Assembly (NCBI GenBank): GCA_964542645.1
Contig: CAZIUG010000008.1
Coordinates: forward strand, 124,001 to 188,000
Direction: 5' to 3'
DNA: 64,000 bases
From: Moanibacter sp964542645
GTDB lineage: Bacteria > Verrucomicrobiota > Verrucomicrobiia > Opitutales > UBA2987
In this document: positions 36,387 through 44,984 of the stretch, in pieces
Position numbering within the stretch: position 1 is the stretch's first letter
How the letters are laid out: every line of letters begins with the position of its first letter
Translations under genes and position numbers: made by a program
The notes under the pieces: generated by a model
The model's database searches: none
What the model was told of the DNA's origin: nothing
The model's input: only the letters and a program-made list of their open reading frames with translations

Positions 36387-36964
36387 TACTTTTTGGCTCC
36401 TGACTTTTCTGCACCGTCTGCTGAACCTATATCATCTGTACTAGCGGAAGTTTCTTCATTCGAAACGGTAACTCCCGTCTCATTATCATCGGATTTGTTC
36501 TCCGCCGTTTCCAAGGCCTTCCCCTCATCACCCGGCATATCACTCTTTTTCTTCCTTTTTTTGCTGGAATTCTGATAGCCTTCATCTGCCGCTCCAATGA
36601 GCTCGATAATAGCCATCTCCGCTCCATCCCCTATCCTTTTCCCAAGCTTGTATATTCGAGTATATCCTCCGTTTCGGTCCACAAACTCATTTACCCTCTC
36701 TTCGAACAAAACATGTGCAGCTCCTTTATTTCGTATTCGCGATATCGTCAACCGACGTAAATAAAGAGCACGCTCAGGCGAGGCCTTTTGCGCCCTTTTT
36801 GCAAAAGTAATCAACTTTTCCGCAAAAGGTCGAAGCGCCTTCGCTTTTACCAGTGTCGTCTCGATTCGGGCATGTTCGAAAAGAGCTGAAGCCAAATTCC
36901 CCATAATAGCCTGACGATGCGCCTTCGTTACACCAAGCTGTTGGTTATGTTTGCGATGCCTCAT
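36386..36964 (-). CDS. rplQ: 50S ribosomal protein L17 with C-terminal extension
   Basis: Large-subunit protein near the exit tunnel. The first 125 residues match L17: MRHRKHNQQLGVTKAHRQA, then TLVKAKALRPFAEKLIT near 37-53. E. coli L17 is 127 residues, whereas this has 192. The extra 65 residues are a Lys-rich patch (SSKKRKKKS near 133-141) and an acidic Ser/Thr/Glu-rich tail without predicted structure. Last ribosomal gene of the alpha cluster, overlapped by the zinc-ribbon gene. Confidence 0.96.
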   Translation of the reverse strand: MRHRKHNQQLGVTKAHRQAIMGNLASALFEHARIETTLVKAKALRPFAEKLITFAKRAQKASPERALYLRRLTISRIRNKGAAHVLFEERVNEFVDRNGGYTRIYKLGKRIGDGAEMAIIELIGAADEGYQNSSKKRKKKSDMPGDEGKALETAENKSDDNETGVTVSNEETSASTDDIGSADGAEKSGAKK

Positions 36965-37029
36965 CTTCCTTTTCCTCTTCCCAGGTTGGTTACAAGAACC
37001 TTAAATTACTACAGACAGTTGGTTGGTCT

Positions 37030-38037
37030 TCAAGCTGGGACATCGCTTCGCACCTCCAATAGGCGTTCGTCGATTTTCATTCCTAGCGAAAGCCCAAGCT
37101 GCTCAAGTTTTGCCTTAATCTCATTTAAGGACTTTTTTCCAAAATTCCTGTACTTCAACATCTCCTGTTCTGTTTTCATAGAGAGCTCGCCAACAGTAGT
37201 GATATTAGCGTTGTTCAAACAATTTGCAGCTCTTACCGAAAGCTCGATCTCATTAACACTCATATTAAGAAGATTACGAAGCTTATTCTGCTCCTCGCTT
37301 ACTTCGGCCTCTTCTCTTTCAAATGCTATCGACTCCTCGCTTACACTATCGAAAACATCAAGATGCAGCTTGATAATCGCAGCCGCTTGCTTCAATGCAT
37401 CATCCGGAGAAATGCGGCCGTCCGTCCAAATCTCTAAAATGAGCTTATCGAAATCAGTCATCTGACCAACTCGGGTGTTATCAATAGTATATTTGACCAA
37501 TCTAACCGGGCTGAAAAGCGAATCAATGGGGATCATTCCAATCGGTTGATCCTCCGATTTATTTTCCTCCCCAGGACAATAACCACGACCTACCCGGATC
37601 TCCAATTCTGCTAGAAATCGCCGCTTCTGATCAACCGTACAAATAACCTGTTTCGGATTAACGATCTCAATATTGGCGTCCGGTTGAATATCCGCTGCCG
37701 TTATAGGTCCCGCTTTCTCAACATCAACCAATAGCTTTATCGGCTCTCTCTTATGAGAACGAATTAACACCTTTTTAAGATTGAGGACAATGTCAGTGAC
37801 ATCTTCTTCAACACCCTCCAGGCTCTGGAATTCGTGATCAACTCCCTCAATACTGACTGAAGATATCGCAGCTCCTTCAATCGAGCTCAGCAACACGCGT
37901 CGCAAAGAGTTTCCAATCGTGTGGCCATATCCGGTTTCAAAAGGCTCGGCCACAAAGCGACCATAAGTCTCGGATGAGACTTCATCGTCTTTTATCAATC
38001 TGTTCGGTAATTCGAATTTTCCTAATCGTTGAGGCAT
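37030..38037 (-). CDS. rpoA: RNA polymerase subunit alpha
   Basis: Scaffold subunit for core assembly and promoter UP-element contact. The 335 residues hold an N-terminal dimerisation domain (FETGYGHTIGNSLRRVLLSS near 33-52) and a C-terminal helix-hairpin domain (LSVRAANCLNNANI near 263-276, RNFGKKSLNEIKAKL near 294-308). It sits between rpsD and rplQ, as in the usual alpha operon. No clear Shine-Dalgarno sequence precedes the ATG. Length and motifs are ordinary. Confidence 0.98.
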   Translation of the reverse strand: MPQRLGKFELPNRLIKDDEVSSETYGRFVAEPFETGYGHTIGNSLRRVLLSSIEGAAISSVSIEGVDHEFQSLEGVEEDVTDIVLNLKKVLIRSHKREPIKLLVDVEKAGPITAADIQPDANIEIVNPKQVICTVDQKRRFLAELEIRVGRGYCPGEENKSEDQPIGMIPIDSLFSPVRLVKYTIDNTRVGQMTDFDKLILEIWTDGRISPDDALKQAAAIIKLHLDVFDSVSEESIAFEREEAEVSEEQNKLRNLLNMSVNEIELSVRAANCLNNANITTVGELSMKTEQEMLKYRNFGKKSLNEIKAKLEQLGLSLGMKIDERLLEVRSDVPA

Positions 38038-38162
38038 GACTTTCTAAGGTTCTGATTATTCGCTATCTTATTTGTCGATTAAATCAAAATGGGCCGATCC
38101 CAATCTGTGAGGATACTCCGGAGTGGCTAGAGTTCAAGAGGTCGAATTAAGCTCCCTCACGA

Positions 38163-38771
38163 CTAACGGCTGTAGAATTCAACGATGAGCTGTACATTAA
38201 CACCAGGCTCAATCTCATCCTCTGAAGGAAGACGGCTAACCCTTGCTCGGAGTGAGTCTTCGTGGCAATCAAGCCATGAAGGTGGTGTCCGAACGCGAGA
38301 GTCTTCGAGACTTCGGGTCGCCAGTTGCCGTGAGGAAGTACTGGCATTCACCTCAATCTCATCGCCAGCCTTAACCACGCAACTCGGGATATCCACCTTA
38401 TGTCCATTCAATCTTATATGTCCGTGATTAACAAACTGCCTTGCCTGACGCCTTGTCTTTGAAAATCCAAGAAGATACACAACATTGTCCAATCTTGTCT
38501 CTAGCATCTGAAGGAAGATATCTCCAGTTACTCCGCGTTTATTCTTTGCTCGATCAAAGCAAATCCTGAACTGTTTTTCAGTCATTCCGTACATAAAGCG
38601 GAGCTTCTGCTTTTCGTTCAAGCCCTCCGAGAAATCACTAGCCTTTCTTCGATGACGCTGCCCGTGCTCCCCTGGGAGATAGGGCTTCCTTTCAAAGGCT
38701 TTGTTTGGCGGAAAGATCGCCATTCCAAAACGCCTATTGATTCGAGTAGTTGGTCCTGTGTAACGCGACAT
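38163..38771 (-). CDS. rpsD: 30S ribosomal protein S4
   Basis: Primary 16S rRNA-binding protein of the 30S body, 202 residues. The N-terminal region lacks the four zinc cysteines of the Bacillus-type protein, so this is the zinc-free form. The S4 RNA-binding domain (ETRLDNVVYLLGFSKTRRQARQFVNHGHI spread over 91-119) is clear. In E. coli, S4 represses its own operon through a pseudoknot at rpsM. A hairpin before rpsM here makes similar control possible. Confidence 0.97.
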   Translation of the reverse strand: MSRYTGPTTRINRRFGMAIFPPNKAFERKPYLPGEHGQRHRRKASDFSEGLNEKQKLRFMYGMTEKQFRICFDRAKNKRGVTGDIFLQMLETRLDNVVYLLGFSKTRRQARQFVNHGHIRLNGHKVDIPSCVVKAGDEIEVNASTSSRQLATRSLEDSRVRTPPSWLDCHEDSLRARVSRLPSEDEIEPGVNVQLIVEFYSR

Positions 38772-38816
38772 TATCTATCAACCCTTTAGATTCATAACCC
38801 ATTTCCGCAGGTTAAA

Positions 38817-39431
38817 TTACACACGCCTCCTCTTGGGAGGACGGCATCCGTTATGTGGGACGGGAGTCACATCAATAATTGAAAGCACATTTAATCCTAA
38901 GGCCTGCAGAGATCGAATGGCCGAATCACGGCCCATTCCCGGTCCTCTAACCCTCACTTCGACGTCCCGCAAACCATGGCCCATGGCTACCCTACCCGCA
39001 TCCTGCGTCACAACCTGAGCCGCGTAAGCAGTCGACTTCCGGGAACCTCTGAAACCGCATTTTCCGGCACTCGACCAGGAAATAACGTTTCCAGTTTGAT
39101 CACTAATAGTAACCTTGGTATTGTTAAAAGTTGCCAATATATGCACCACTCCGGAAGAGATATTCTTACTCCCTTTGGCACGCCGGATTTTGATATCATC
39201 TAAATCATCCTTTAGGAGATCAGCTCCAGTCTGCTCCTTTGATTGCTCTTTGGGTTTCTCTTCGGATTTTATAGATTCGGGACCAGCCTTAACCGGCTCC
39301 ACATTTTCTCCGTTTTGGCCCCCATCACCGCCTTGACCTCCCTGCTTTAGAAGGCTCTTATCGACTTTCGAACCGGCCTCGGACGCACCCTCTTGAGGCT
39401 CCTCGGCCTTCTCGTTTTTCTCCTCCGTCAT
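38817..39431 (-). CDS. rpsK: 30S ribosomal protein S11 with N-terminal extension
   Basis: Platform protein of the 30S subunit. Residues 85-204 match S11 (SSGVVHILATFNNTKVTISD near 92-111, GPGMGRDSAIRSLQ near 164-177, ending PHNGCRPPKRRRV). The first 80 residues are an acidic, Glu/Lys/Gly-rich low-complexity extension absent from the usual 129-residue protein. The frame is continuous and the nearest alternative starts lie inside the S11 fold or lack a ribosome site, so the extension appears genuine. It follows rpsM by 9 bases. Confidence 0.95.
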   Translation of the reverse strand: MTEEKNEKAEEPQEGASEAGSKVDKSLLKQGGQGGDGGQNGENVEPVKAGPESIKSEEKPKEQSKEQTGADLLKDDLDDIKIRRAKGSKNISSGVVHILATFNNTKVTISDQTGNVISWSSAGKCGFRGSRKSTAYAAQVVTQDAGRVAMGHGLRDVEVRVRGPGMGRDSAIRSLQALGLNVLSIIDVTPVPHNGCRPPKRRRV

Positions 39432-39440
39432 CCTACAAAC

Positions 39441-39821
39441 TTAAATTGTTGCCTTCTTAATAATCCCTACTGTCTTTGGCTTTCCCTTCCGGGTTCGTGC
39501 ATTACATTGAGTCCTCTGTCCTCGTACAGGTAAACCCCGCCTGTGTCGCAGCCCACGATAGCAGTTAATCGCCTGTAAGCGTTTCAGATTGGAAGCAATG
39601 TCACGCCTCAAATCACCTTCGATTGCAAATTGATGTTCATTAATTTCCGCCGTGATTTTAGTTAGATCCTCCTCAGTGAGATCACTTGCCCTTCTATCAG
39701 AATCTAACCCCAAAGAAGCTACTATTGCATCAGCCCGTGCAGGACCGATTCCATAGATGTAACGAAGGGCGTAGGGTAGTTTCTTACCACCCGGAATATC
39801 AACTCCAAGAAGACGAGGCAT
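39441..39821 (-). CDS. rpsM: 30S ribosomal protein S13
   Basis: Head protein of the 30S subunit that contacts P-site tRNA and the 50S. The 126 residues begin with PRLLGVDIPGGKKLPYALRY and contain YGIGPARADAI near 24-34. The basic C-terminal tail has RGLRHRRGLPVRGQRT near 94-109. First gene of the alpha cluster (rpsM-rpsK-rpsD-rpoA-rplQ). rpmJ and infA, which often precede it, are absent, since only 77 bases separate it from map. No Shine-Dalgarno sequence is visible. Confidence 0.97.
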   Translation of the reverse strand: MPRLLGVDIPGGKKLPYALRYIYGIGPARADAIVASLGLDSDRRASDLTEEDLTKITAEINEHQFAIEGDLRRDIASNLKRLQAINCYRGLRHRRGLPVRGQRTQCNARTRKGKPKTVGIIKKATI

Positions 39822-39853
39822 AAAAAATTTTAGGGTAATTAAATAAAGAGGAA

Positions 39854-39871
39854 TCTGACAAATTAGTCAGA
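39854..39871 (-). promoter_or_regulatory. Hairpin in the rpsM leader
   Basis: TCTGAC and GTCAGA form a 6-base-pair stem with a 6-base loop, 33 bases before the rpsM ATG. There is no poly-T tract, so it is not a terminator. It may be part of an S4-type translational control site for the alpha operon. Confidence 0.35.
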
Positions 39872-39898
39872 AAAGCGAAAAAGGATGACACTAAGAAG

Positions 39899-40690
39899 CT
39901 ATTTTTTCACCAATGTCAATATTTCAGGTTCATTCTCGGTAACGAGGACAGTATGCTCAAAATGAGCGGAAGGCTTACGATCCCTGGTTATTGCAGTCCA
40001 ACCATCATCTGCCATTTCGACCTCGGGCCTACCAAGGTTTACCATTGGTTCAATTGCGAGTGCCATCTTTGGTTTTAACCGTTTCCCGGTACCAGGCTCA
40101 CCAAAATTGGGAATCTGAGGTTCCTCATGCATAGAACGCCCCACCCCATGCCCAACAAAATCCCTAACAATCCCAAAATTCATTGGCTCAATGAACCGCT
40201 CAACGGCGTGGGAAATATCACCTACCCGATTCCCCGATCGAGCCATTTCGATCCCTTTATATAGAGCTGCCTCAGTAGTTGAAACTAGAGTCTGAAGATC
40301 GGAACTTGCCTCCCCAAGTAATATGGTACGGGCATTGTCTCCGATAAATCCCTGATAAATAACTGTAACATCAATAGTTACCATATCACATATTCTGAGT
40401 ATTCGCTTCAAGGAACCAATCCCATGGACAACCTCCTCATTTACAGAAATGCAGGTATAGGCGGGGAAACACCGATTACCTATTCGGTAGTTATAACAGG
40501 CACTGACTGCTCCATAACTATCAATCAGTTTTTTACCTTCTTGATCAATTTCGTAAGTACTAATTCCCGGTTCGGTAAGACAGATCAACCTGTCGAGAAC
40601 CATCGCAGCAATTTGGCACGCCTCCCGCATCCTACTGATCTCCTGGAGACTCTTTATCGGTATTGCCGAGTTTCTTAACATACCCTGCAA
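39899..40690 (-). CDS. map: Methionine aminopeptidase, type I
   Basis: Removes the initiator Met from nascent proteins. Pita-bread metalloprotease, about 263 residues. Metal ligands are in TIDVTVIYQGFIGDNART near 113-130, FVGHGVGRSMHEEP near 182-195, IEPM near 221 and FEHTVLV near 249. I choose the TTG at 40690 because GAGGGAG lies six bases before it. The ATG at 40681 is the alternative, and the longer open frame would run into secY. It lies 11 bases after secY, where adk is often found first. Confidence 0.95.
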   Translation of the reverse strand: MQGMLRNSAIPIKSLQEISRMREACQIAAMVLDRLICLTEPGISTYEIDQEGKKLIDSYGAVSACYNYRIGNRCFPAYTCISVNEEVVHGIGSLKRILRICDMVTIDVTVIYQGFIGDNARTILLGEASSDLQTLVSTTEAALYKGIEMARSGNRVGDISHAVERFIEPMNFGIVRDFVGHGVGRSMHEEPQIPNFGEPGTGKRLKPKMALAIEPMVNLGRPEVEMADDGWTAITRDRKPSAHFEHTVLVTENEPEILTLVKK

Positions 40691-40701
40691 GGCTAACTCC
40701 C

Positions 40702-42198
40702 TCAAATATACTTCTGAATTATCGAACAGGCTAACCCGATAAAAAAGGCAAAGCCGAGCCAGAACCAAAACCAATTCAATCCCTTAAGTTCTCCAACATC
40801 TGCAATCTGCGGCGAACGCGTGGCACTTTTGCCTCGGATTCTTCCTTTTCGTAAAAATCCATCATAATGCCGTTGTAAAAGAAAAGTCTCAATCTGACGT
40901 AATGTATCCAGAAGAACCCCAATTATAATCAACATTCCTGTCCCTCCGAAGAATTGCCCAACAGGATAGGGGATCTTAGCAGTGAAATTTAGCCAATCAG
41001 GAAAAACCGCAATCACAGTCAAAGCCAATGCACCAAACAAGGTCAACCGGGTCATGACGAAATCGAGAAATTTAGCTGTTGGCTCGCCCGGACGAACTCC
41101 AGGAATATATCCTCCATTTTTCTTTAAATCGTCTGCAATCTGAATGGGTTTGAACATAACCGAAACCCAAAAGTAACTGAAACAAAGAATGAGGATACCA
41201 AAGATGAAATAGTAAGTCATCCCGCCTTGTTGAAAATAACCGGCAAAATCCCTCACGAAAGGAAGATCGGCAGCGGCACCCAGGTATTGCGAAATCGATT
41301 GAAAAAACAAGAGAATAGCACTGGCAAAAATCACGGGCATCACCCCCGAATAATTCACCTTCAAAGGAAGAAAAGAACTCTGCCCACCGTAGACCTTCCT
41401 TCCAACAACACGTTTAGCGTACTGGACAGGTATTTTACGTTGAGCCTGAGTGAGTGCGATGATCCCTGCTACCGAAACGGAAAGGAGCAACAACATCATA
41501 ATTGCATGGGGAGCACCCAACGTCTCCATGCCGACTGAAGACGGATTAAACATCCTGTAGGTAATCGCAGCAGCAGAAGGCAAATCAGCCAAAATTCCGA
41601 CTGTAATAAGTAAAGAGATTCCCTGTCCAATACCGTTTTGCGTAATCTGCTCGCCCAACCACATCAGGAGGACTGTTCCAGCAGTTAGAAAAATCACCGA
41701 TGTCATAAGGAACCAGCCATGGTCAACAAGGACAATTGGTCCGTATTCTGAAATACTGAAGCCACTAAACAGCCTACCTGGATTCCTCAAAGCCATAATC
41801 AATAGAAAGGCCTGAATAAGACAGATTGCTACCGTAGCATAACGTGTATATTGCGTAATTTTCTGCCGACCAACTTCGCCCTCCTGCTGCAATCGGGCCA
41901 GCATTGGAACAACCGCTGTCATCAACTGGAAGATAATCGAGGCGCTAATGTAAGGCATAATCCCAAGAGCACACACAGCACCCTTAAGTAAGGCGCCCCC
42001 GGTGAACATATTGTAAAGCCCTACAAGAGAACCCGACTCGCCACTCTGGTCTGCAAAGAAATTTTGCAGCGGAGCCGGATCCAAACCTGGCAACGGGATA
42101 TTGGCACCGATTCTAGCTATAAAGAGGAAAAATAGAGTGTACCCAATTCGCCTCTTCAGCTCGGGTATCTTGATGCAATTGACAAAAGCCGAAATCAT
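40702..42198 (-). CDS. secY: Protein translocase subunit SecY
   Basis: Channel subunit of the Sec translocon in the inner membrane. The 498 residues form ten transmembrane helices, starting with IPELKRRIGYTLFFLFIARIG spread over 11-31 and a plug region PLQNFFADQSG near 43-53. The C5 loop PGVRPGEPTAKFLDFVMTRL near 366-385 is the conserved ribosome/SecA contact. It is about 55 residues longer than E. coli SecY, mostly in the extracytoplasmic loop and C-tail. Located after rplO as in the classical spc operon. Confidence 0.97.
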   Translation of the reverse strand: MISAFVNCIKIPELKRRIGYTLFFLFIARIGANIPLPGLDPAPLQNFFADQSGESGSLVGLYNMFTGGALLKGAVCALGIMPYISASIIFQLMTAVVPMLARLQQEGEVGRQKITQYTRYATVAICLIQAFLLIMALRNPGRLFSGFSISEYGPIVLVDHGWFLMTSVIFLTAGTVLLMWLGEQITQNGIGQGISLLITVGILADLPSAAAITYRMFNPSSVGMETLGAPHAIMMLLLLSVSVAGIIALTQAQRKIPVQYAKRVVGRKVYGGQSSFLPLKVNYSGVMPVIFASAILLFFQSISQYLGAAADLPFVRDFAGYFQQGGMTYYFIFGILILCFSYFWVSVMFKPIQIADDLKKNGGYIPGVRPGEPTAKFLDFVMTRLTLFGALALTVIAVFPDWLNFTAKIPYPVGQFFGGTGMLIIIGVLLDTLRQIETFLLQRHYDGFLRKGRIRGKSATRSPQIADVGELKGLNWFWFWLGFAFFIGLACSIIQKYI

Positions 42199-42226
42199 CG
42201 GTCAGGAATACCGGGGCGACCCTGAG

Positions 42227-42709
42227 TCACTCGCCTACACTCTCTTCAGCGGAATCGGGTGCCTTTCCAAGTATCACTACCTCGCCCCCGGCTGCTTTTA
42301 TTTTTTCGCTTGCTGAGCTAGAGAACTGATCAGCCTTTACATTGAAAGCTCGATCAACCTCCCCATACCCTAAAATCTTAACAAGTTTGGCATTTTTTCG
42401 AATCAAGCGGGCATTGATCAAAGTTTCTCGATCGATATTCTTAACTCGTTTGATCTTCGATAGACTCCCGACGTTTACGACCGCATACTCTACCTTAAAG
42501 TTAGCATTATTAAAGCCGCGCTGAGGCAATCTCCGATAGAGGGGCACATGTCCACTCTCAAATCCCGGGCGCACCGACCTTCCCGAACGGGAATTCTGTC
42601 CATTATGGCCCCGGCCCGAAGTTTTGCCGTGTCCAGACCCCCGTCCCCGTCCGAGACGCTTACGACCTCTCCGGTCTCCACTGATTCTAGGCAATTGATT
42701 CAAACGCAT
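42227..42709 (-). CDS. rplO: 50S ribosomal protein L15
   Basis: Late-assembly protein of the large subunit, 160 residues. The glycine/arginine-rich N-terminal arm (GRGRGSGHGKTSGRGHNGQ near 20-38) and PLYRRLPQRGFNN near 56-68 identify L15. The C-terminal fold is intact and ends in a short acidic tail. rpmD (L30), which normally lies between rpsE and rplO, is absent, as only 22 bases separate them. Confidence 0.97.
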   Translation of the reverse strand: MRLNQLPRISGDRRGRKRLGRGRGSGHGKTSGRGHNGQNSRSGRSVRPGFESGHVPLYRRLPQRGFNNANFKVEYAVVNVGSLSKIKRVKNIDRETLINARLIRKNAKLVKILGYGEVDRAFNVKADQFSSSASEKIKAAGGEVVILGKAPDSAEESVGE

Positions 42710-42731
42710 TGCTTTCTCCCAACTAAAGGAC

Positions 42732-43250
42732 TTATTCCGCCTTCCTCATATTCCAAATTTTCTCAGCAGAACGAAGCTGCTTGAGGGCATTCACTGTTGC
42801 CCCAACTACGGCACTATGATTGTTCGATCCAAGGGACTTGGTCAGCACATCCTTCACTCCAACCGCTTCCAAGACGGGGCGAACTCCTCCTCCCGCAATA
42901 ACCCCCGTTCCAGGACTCGCAGGCCGAAGCAGCACTTTACCTCCATCTTGAACTCCGAGAACTAAATGCGGAATCGTATTCCCACGTAATTCTACGTCAA
43001 TCATCGACTTGTGCGCCCGTTCTGTTCCTTTCCGAATTGCCTCTGGTACTTCCTTTGCCTTGCCACAACCGTAACCGACCCGACCCGATCCGTCTCCCAC
43101 CACAACAAGAGCAGAAAAACTAAAACGACGACCGCCCCTCACCACTTTGGCACAACGATTGATGAAAACTACCTTCTCGACGAACTCAGGTAATTCATCT
43201 TCACCATGAACTTCTCCTAAAGCCCTATCTCTCCTGTCTTTTATTGCCAT
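42732..43250 (-). CDS. rpsE: 30S ribosomal protein S5
   Basis: Decoding-fidelity protein of the 30S subunit, 172 residues from the ATG at 43250 (a GTG precedes it). The double-stranded RNA-binding domain begins EKVVFINRCAKVVRGGRRFSF near 26-46. The second domain holds PASPGTGVIAGGGVRPVLEA near 110-129. No substitution typical of spectinomycin resistance stands out in the VVKGGR-equivalent loop, though this was judged by eye. Part of the spc cluster after rplR. Confidence 0.97.
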   Translation of the reverse strand: MAIKDRRDRALGEVHGEDELPEFVEKVVFINRCAKVVRGGRRFSFSALVVVGDGSGRVGYGCGKAKEVPEAIRKGTERAHKSMIDVELRGNTIPHLVLGVQDGGKVLLRPASPGTGVIAGGGVRPVLEAVGVKDVLTKSLGSNNHSAVVGATVNALKQLRSAEKIWNMRKAE

Positions 43251-43268
43251 CACAAAACCTACATACAG

Positions 43269-43631
43269 TTAAAATTGCAAACCAGCCTTTCTTGCTGAAT
43301 CCGCGAAAGCTTTTACCGCCCCGTGATACCGTCTCCCATTACGGTCAAAAACGACTTTACCGAGACCTAAATCTTTCGCTTTCTCTCCGAACAGCTGGCC
43401 CAGAGTCTCTGCCCCACCGACATTTGCTCTGAGATCTTTTTCTCGCAACTCTCCACTTAGGGTGGTCAGTGACAAAAGCGTTGCCCCCATCTCATCGTCA
43501 ATCAATTGGGCATAAATATGCTTATTGCTAAAATGTACACACACCCGAGGTTTTTCAGCACTTCCACGTACTCGTTTCCGGGTCCGCCAAATCCGCTTCT
43601 GCCTGAGCTCCTTCTTTTTTATCAAATTCAT
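43269..43631 (-). CDS. rplR: 50S ribosomal protein L18
   Basis: Binds 5S rRNA in the central protuberance. About 120 residues from the ATG at 43631. The open frame runs further upstream, but that part overlaps rplF and does not look like L18. Diagnostic segments are RKRVRGSAEKPRVCVHFSNKHIYAQLID spread over 18-45 and VVFDRNGRRYHGAVKAFADSARKAGL spread over 94-119. The ribosome site is weak. A GTG at 43652 is a less likely start. Confidence 0.96.
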   Translation of the reverse strand: MNLIKKKELRQKRIWRTRKRVRGSAEKPRVCVHFSNKHIYAQLIDDEMGATLLSLTTLSGELREKDLRANVGGAETLGQLFGEKAKDLGLGKVVFDRNGRRYHGAVKAFADSARKAGLQF

Positions 43632-43653
43632 CGCAACATCAATCCCGGTCACA

Positions 43654-44190
43654 TTAGGTAGCTTTCTTACCTTCCTTTCTTCGAACATATTCTCCAACAA
43701 CACGAACCCCTTTTCCTTTGTAGGGTTCAACCGGCTTAAATCTCTTAATCTGCGCTGTTACCTCACCCACCAACTGTTTATCGATTCCTTCCACTTTAAT
43801 ACGAGTATTATCCTCTACTGTGATTTTTATTCCTTCCGGAATCGAATATGCAATTGGATGGGAATACCCAAGGCTAAGATCGAGCGTCTGCCCCTGAAGA
43901 GCGGCCCGAAATCCCACTCCTTCAATCTGAAGGTCTTTGTTAAACCCTTCGGTCACTCCCTGAATCATATTAGCTACTATAGACCGCGCTGTCCCGCTCA
44001 TGGCATTTGAAAACCGAGACTCTTCTGTTGATCGGACCATCACCTGACCCTCTTCGACCTCGATCTTAACTGCCCGGCTGAACTGCTTTTTAAGAGTTCC
44101 TTTTGGCCCTTTAATTTCTACCCGTGCGTTTTCTGCTTGGACAGTTACCGTATCCGGTACCGGCACCGGCTGTTTTCCAATTCTGCTCAT
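43654..44190 (-). CDS. rplF: 50S ribosomal protein L6
   Basis: Large-subunit protein near the factor-binding site, 178 residues. It starts MSRIGKQPVPVPDTVTV, and the C-terminal signature EPYKGKGVRVVGEYVRRKEG near 153-172 is complete. Both alpha-beta repeats are present. It follows rpsH by 16 bases and precedes rplR by 22 bases, the usual spc order. Confidence 0.97.
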   Translation of the reverse strand: MSRIGKQPVPVPDTVTVQAENARVEIKGPKGTLKKQFSRAVKIEVEEGQVMVRSTEESRFSNAMSGTARSIVANMIQGVTEGFNKDLQIEGVGFRAALQGQTLDLSLGYSHPIAYSIPEGIKITVEDNTRIKVEGIDKQLVGEVTAQIKRFKPVEPYKGKGVRVVGEYVRRKEGKKAT

Positions 44191-44206
44191 TACGAAATAC
44201 CTCGAT

Positions 44207-44599
44207 CTACCAAACCGAGCATATCATCTCGCCACCTATATTTTCGCGACGAGCCTCACGATCAGTTTTTATTCCCTTTGAAGTCGTTAAAATCCCAACA
44301 CCCAAACCTCCTAAAACCCGGGGAATTTCCGCACACCGATAATACTGCCTGCGCCCGGGTTTACTCCATCTCTGGACACCGGTAATTGCGGGAAGACCAC
44401 CTACATACTTTAATTTAAGCGTTATCGCCTTGTGTCCATTCTCGTCATTACTCTCCACGACTTCACGCAGATAACCTTCCTTTTTGAGAATTCGTGCAAA
44501 GCTCAAATGCATCCGCGAATATCGACCCGTACAATGCTCCTTGCCCGCTCGACTAGCGTTCCGAATCACGGTTATAAAATCACTTATTGTATCAGACAT
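44207..44599 (-). CDS. rpsH: 30S ribosomal protein S8
   Basis: Binds the central domain of 16S rRNA; in E. coli it represses the spc operon by binding rplE mRNA. The 130 residues contain SDTISDFITVIRNASRAGK near 2-20 and the C-terminal motif EIPRVLGGLGVGILTTSKGI near 91-110. Placed between rpsN and rplF. Normal length and all core motifs present. Confidence 0.97.
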   Translation of the reverse strand: MSDTISDFITVIRNASRAGKEHCTGRYSRMHLSFARILKKEGYLREVVESNDENGHKAITLKLKYVGGLPAITGVQRWSKPGRRQYYRCAEIPRVLGGLGVGILTTSKGIKTDREARRENIGGEMICSVW

Positions 44600-44629
44600 C
44601 TTAACTGGTTCGTTGTTTTCTCTTCGAAT

Positions 44630-44935
44630 TCACCACGACGACTTCGTCACGCCGGGGATCTGTCCCTGGGAGGCCAGTTCCCGAAAAGTAATTCGAGAAA
44701 GTCTGTATTTCCTCAGGTAGGCACGCGGACGTCCTGTAACGCTGCAACGATTTCGTATTCTTACCCGCGATGAATTACGTGGCAAACACGCCAGCTTTCT
44801 TTGCGCAGCATAAAATTCTTCATCGGCGATTTCTGGATCAGCCATCTGTCGTTTTAACTCCGCACGTTGAGACGCGTACTTTTCAACCAACCGAGTACGC
44901 CTCAAGTTGCGTTCAATCATTCCCTTCTTTGCCAT
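44630..44935 (-). CDS. rpsN: 30S ribosomal protein S14, zinc-free long form
   Basis: 30S head protein of 101 residues from the ATG at 44935. The longer open frame upstream overlaps rplE and has no S14 similarity. The C-terminal signature RNRCSVTGRPRAYLRKYRLSRITFRELA is spread over 61-88. It has the long helical N-terminus and lacks the two CxxC pairs of the short zinc form. Placed between rplE and rpsH as usual. Confidence 0.96.
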   Translation of the reverse strand: MAKKGMIERNLRRTRLVEKYASQRAELKRQMADPEIADEEFYAAQRKLACLPRNSSRVRIRNRCSVTGRPRAYLRKYRLSRITFRELASQGQIPGVTKSSW

Positions 44936-44984
44936 AACTATCAGTTGACCCTTTTGTCTATTTACTGCGAATTTGCAATGATCT

